Source: Actinomadura alba
GTDB taxonomy: Bacteria; Actinomycetota; Actinomycetes; Streptosporangiales; Streptosporangiaceae
Assembly: GCF_014323705.1 (NCBI RefSeq)
Contig: NZ_JABVEC010000020.1
Location: forward strand, 62,001-126,000
DNA: 64,000 nt
Direction: 5' to 3'
A program made the position numbers and the translations under genes. Below are positions 62,201 to 64,000 of this stretch, one piece after another. The notes below the pieces were generated by a model that was given only the letters and a program-made list of their open reading frames with translations, made no database searches and had not been told where the DNA came from. The number at the start of each line of letters is the position of its first letter. The stretch's first letter is position 1.

Positions 62201-62625
62201 CCCTTGCGCAGCGTGCCGTTCTGGATCTCCGGGCCGATGGCCGCGTTGGTCTCGGTGATGTTGAAGAAGTCGCCGTTGACCGCGGCGACGGAGCGCTGGG
62301 CGTCGGCGGCCCGCGACAGCGGCCGCACCTCGCTGACCTTGCCGGCGACCAGGTCGACGCCGACCGACCGGTCGCGGAGGTCGGCGCCGAGCACGTGCAC
62401 CCGTGTCCAGCCGGCGCGGCCGAAGGTGTCGAACGTGGTACGGACGATCCCCGGTGCCACCGGGCGGTCCACCCGGTCGGCCTCGACCGACTCTCCCGGG
62501 ACGGTGGTCTGGTACGCGGGCACATCGAGGCGGGGCGGGTCCGCCCAGGCCGGCGCCGAGAGGGCGGGCGTGCCGAGAGCTCCCAGGGTGAGGGTGCCCG
62601 CTGCCAGCAGGGAACGTACGCGCAT
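59239..62625 (-). CDS. Giant secreted NAGPA-type phosphodiester glycosidase - metallophosphoesterase fusion
   Basis: From ATG 62625 (GGAGG upstream) the product has 1128 residues. A signal peptide (LLAAGTLTLGALGTPALSAP) is followed by a NAGPA domain (about 85-380): SVAAVNGDFFNI, PRTAIGWRDGGRRLLLVTVDG, ATEAFMLDGGGSSELVAR, VPNGVGLFG. Two or three beta-domains follow, including a carbohydrate-binding-like one (GLALWVKGDGRRHWLRATL). A calcineurin-like phosphoesterase (about 730-920) has LSDLHVSA, VNGDFVDTD, TPGNHESG, VVFHHPPHDP and FSGHAHTAS. Another beta-domain ends it. Likely role: removing phosphodiester-linked sugars or cleaving teichoic-acid-type polymers. Confidence 0.88.
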   Translation of the reverse strand: MRVRSLLAAGTLTLGALGTPALSAPAWADPPRLDVPAYQTTVPGESVEADRVDRPVAPGIVRTTFDTFGRAGWTRVHVLGADLRDRSVGVDLVAGKVSEVRPLSRAADAQRSVAAVNGDFFNITETNAAIGPEIQNGTLRKGTTQPTTVAGVGTDGLARLADLMIKGTVTVAGAERPLGALNSATVGADGITAFTPQWGPALRTLIHDPGPYTEVVVSGGKVTAVSDRITTAPVPDDGLVLLGRGAAAGWLADAAPGDDAALTFAPQTATPLRMALGSGDVLVRDGRAIDFPPSTGNDALKPRTAIGWRDGGRRLLLVTVDGSASFSPGLSFDDTAKLMARLGATEAFMLDGGGSSELVARRTGDSGVSVVNTPSDGGERPVPNGVGLFGRRGSGTLQGLDVRLNADRVFPGLTRDVAVAGYDETYAAVPVGGRRVDWTAAPGGLGRVSGGVFRAKSPGSGRLRARSGPADGAQELRVLGPLHHLAFTTPAASIDPGETANVGLTGFDADGFDAAVAPRDVALDYDRDVIDVVAEPDGRLRVTGRADAGGKGTTVTAKVRGVTAKLPVTVGLVDRSLAEFETGERWTASSARATASVAMAEAADRPGAAVGNHALRLTYDFTGQSGTSAGYAVAQPAPLTLPAGAKGLALWVKGDGRRHWLRATLRSQGTTNVPFTFAQTVDWTGWRRVVGTLPTGFTQPITLTNIYVVETAQDRKDAGELWFDGLAAQVGQQTEPGEAPPPDPFVLQQRGVGRDRWTFAVLSDLHVSAAAGPDSFAARQAATALDQAVAAKPDFLLVNGDFVDTDKPEDFAFANGLLRDHVPAGLPVHWTPGNHESGTSASGTLDNFVAATGRPTRQVFDHRGTRFILLDSHSGSLRTSDWDQVPVLRAELTKASSDREVTGVVVVFHHPPHDPSGTGASQLSDGLEAGLVERWLADFREEAGKPAAVFSGHAHTASATRADGVLEVNTPAVGKTPYSSAEKGGFFGWMRVGVDATPGRVRPGVPDPGTRDWLEAESRPVIDGIELSTPERLTEGTSGNVSATGVTSGFGLRFPLRHPASVTWSGSAGLVVAESEHEARAARLRHDTRAVLDLTAGTLTAVRSGTVTLTVASGGQTRSATVTLDRRP

Positions 62626-63054
62626 GCGAGCCTCCATGGCGATGGTGCGAGGAAGCTAGCGTGAGCCGATCACCCGTTGCCCGTACCGCCCATGGCCATA
62701 CGCGATCCACTCGGTGAACAATCTTTACCGGTACGGGCCACCGTCACCCGCGCTGGCGGGGAGCGCATTCCGGGCGGTCCTCGGCCTGAGCCGGTGGCTT
62801 GCCCGCCGGCTGTGTCACCGGCCGCTGGTCCGGCGGGGTCGTGGGTACCAGAACTGCGAGAGCACCGCCCATGTTGCCGACCATCTCCGTGCACACCCCC
62901 TGCCGGCCGTCCGCCGTCACACCCGCGAAGAGCGAGCCTCAACGTAAGCGGCCGGCGCCAGAGCGCACATGAGTACCCCCTACCTATCTTCACGACTCTT
63001 CACGACGGCAGGGTCTCCTAGGTCAGCCGCCGTCACCGACAACGGACCGCGAGC
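62626..63054. other. Intergenic region with a doubtful small minus-strand ORF (62744-62920)
   Basis: On the minus strand GTG 62920 opens VTADGRQGVCTEMVGNMGG, then ALAVLVPTTPPDQRPV, 58 residues. The text looks natural (a Cys, a hydrophobic stretch, a Pro/Thr tail) but has no good SD and no family. Otherwise no gene is seen; the nearby 'atctttaccggtacgg' may be part of the big fusion gene's promoter. Confidence 0.3.
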
Positions 63055-63684
63055 TCAGCGCACTCCACGGGGGCGGAACTGGATGCTGATCCGCAGCCCG
63101 GTGACGCGTGCGCTCTTGGGGATGGCGTGTTCCCACGTGCGCTGGCAACTGCCGCCCATCACGATGAGGTCACCGTGGCCGAGGTCGTGGCGGAGCGTCG
63201 GTCCGCCTCCGCGCGGGCGGAGCAGGAGAGTACGCGGCGTGCCGATCGAGACGATCGCGACCATGGTGTCTTCGCTCCTGCCGCGCCCGATGGTGTCACC
63301 GTGCCACGCCACGCTGTCCCTGCCGTCGCGGTAGAGGCACAGGCCGGCGGTGCGGAACGACTCGCCGAGTTCCTCGGCGTAGTGGACGTCGAGGGCTCGC
63401 TTGGCCTCGTCGAGAGCCGGGTCGGGAAGCGCCTCCCCCTCGGCGTAGAAGGCGAGGAGCCGAGGGACGTCGACGACCCGCTCGTACATCCGCCGTCTCT
63501 CGGCCCGCCATGGCACAGCGTCGATCAGCCGGTCGAACAGGGTGTCGGCGCCGGAGATCCAGCCCGGCCGCACGTCGATCCAGGCCCCGCGATCGAGCTC
63601 GGTGCGCCGCACCGAGGAGCCGAGGAGACCCGGCGCCACGTCGTCGTCGCAGTCCAGCAGGGACGCCTGGAACGCACTGGTCAT
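63055..63684 (-). CDS. AlkB-like 2-oxoglutarate/Fe(II) dioxygenase
   Basis: From ATG 63684 the product has 209 residues. The iron site is WHGDTIG (His128, Asp130) and WEHAIPK (His186); 2-oxoglutarate is held by GLRISIQFR (Arg198, Arg204). FRTAGLCLYRDGRDSVAWHG and LGHGDLIVMGGSCQRTWEH are the family signatures. It removes alkyl groups (1-methyladenine, 3-methylcytosine) from DNA or RNA by oxidative dealkylation. The usual ada partner is not present in the window. Confidence 0.93.
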   Translation of the reverse strand: MTSAFQASLLDCDDDVAPGLLGSSVRRTELDRGAWIDVRPGWISGADTLFDRLIDAVPWRAERRRMYERVVDVPRLLAFYAEGEALPDPALDEAKRALDVHYAEELGESFRTAGLCLYRDGRDSVAWHGDTIGRGRSEDTMVAIVSIGTPRTLLLRPRGGGPTLRHDLGHGDLIVMGGSCQRTWEHAIPKSARVTGLRISIQFRPRGVR

Positions 63685-64000
63685 GCGACGAGTGTACGCG
63701 GCCGAGCGAACACGTGTTCTAACGATCAGCCGTCGGGCTCCGGTGGACTGAGGCGTCGAGCCGGTCCCCGGCACCGGTGTGCCCTTTCCCCCGGCCGCAG
63801 AACAGGATTCTGCCACACTGACCGGCGATATCAGCCTTTACGACGATTGCCAGTGATACCACAAAATGGCTCTATATCATGATTTTGACCGCGAATTGGC
63901 GGGGTCGAGGTCGAAGTCTGAGCCTACGGACCCTTAGGGTCGGCCAGTAGGCACTAGCCGCACACACGTGGAGTCCGTCGTCTGGACGAGCGAACGGCAC
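63685..64000. other. Intergenic to window edge, no gene seen
   Basis: The stretch 63840-63900 is AT-rich ('tctatatcatgattttgacc') amid high-GC sequence and looks like a promoter region, probably for a gene beyond the right edge. No coding frame of note. Confidence 0.4.

Noticed and set aside
59368-62664. 1098-codon plus-strand frame opposite the NAGPA-phosphoesterase gene
   Set aside because: No domain text; it mirrors the minus-strand codon bias. The minus-strand product has many recognisable motifs.

Overview
The window is high-GC actinomycete DNA, perhaps from the Streptosporangiales (genus not determinable by eye). The signs are GC-rich third codon positions, many GTG starts, purine-rich Shine-Dalgarno (SD) sites, and typical actinobacterial families: ECF41 and ECF42 sigma factors, MmyB-type regulators, secreted SGNH lipases and DHA2 exporters. 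No rRNA and no complete tRNA was found. About 40 genes look intact. An unusually large share of the rest is truncated or frameshifted, so much of the left half reads as accessory DNA under decay.

Bases 1-21,400: a secreted beta-propeller, a BBE-like flavoenzyme, a 3'-truncated Imm21-like gene, a secreted SGNH esterase, a NUDIX hydrolase, a Clp_N/ClpX-zinc-finger mini-protein and an ECF42 sigma factor with a trace of its usual YCII/DGPF partner upstream. A secreted glycoamylase-like protein follows, then a gene graveyard (kinase, glycosyltransferase and hypothetical fragments at 10.1-11.5 kb). A coherent module at 11.6-16.6 kb has a histidine kinase and response regulator divergent from an ABC exporter with two permeases, one carrying a large extracytoplasmic beta-sandwich. 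RDD, SUFU and YggT proteins and a signal-peptidase-like lipoprotein lacking the usual serine come next.

Bases 21,400-30,150: accessory island. It opens with what looks like the 3' half of a tRNA-Lys gene (possible att scar). It holds a frameshifted DUF2075 helicase, an intact overlapping pair (EVE/PUA-like HNH nuclease plus a PD-(D/E)XK-like nuclease joined to a DUF2075 helicase), a shattered DUF262-RAMA restriction gene, and IS701-like and ISL3-like remnants. The intact pair is the best candidate for an uncharacterised defence system, probably one that senses modified DNA.

Bases 30,150-36,500: a compact two-gene cassette (a helical, heme-oxygenase-like putative diiron oxidase with one frameshift, coupled to a HAD-cytochrome P450 fusion), then an ECF41 sigma factor divergent from its carboxymuconolactone decarboxylase partner, with matching TGTCACA-N16-CRTC promoter motifs on both sides, and a frameshifted type I restriction specificity-like gene.

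Bases 36,500-64,000: more orderly chromosomal content. It includes secreted 5'-nucleotidase, M14 carboxypeptidase and S8 protease with an autotransporter-like repeat, a prolyl oligopeptidase with a short well-initiated ORF upstream, ADP-ribosylglycohydrolase, a HEAT-repeat protein, and three divergent regulator/target pairs with visible operator-like repeats (DHA2 exporter/MmyB-type; HxlR/methyltransferase; old yellow enzyme/ArsR). An ABCG-like half transporter, a giant secreted NAGPA-metallophosphoesterase fusion and an AlkB-type dioxygenase complete it. Several frameshifts sit in short C or G runs, so some 'pseudogenes' could be sequencing errors.
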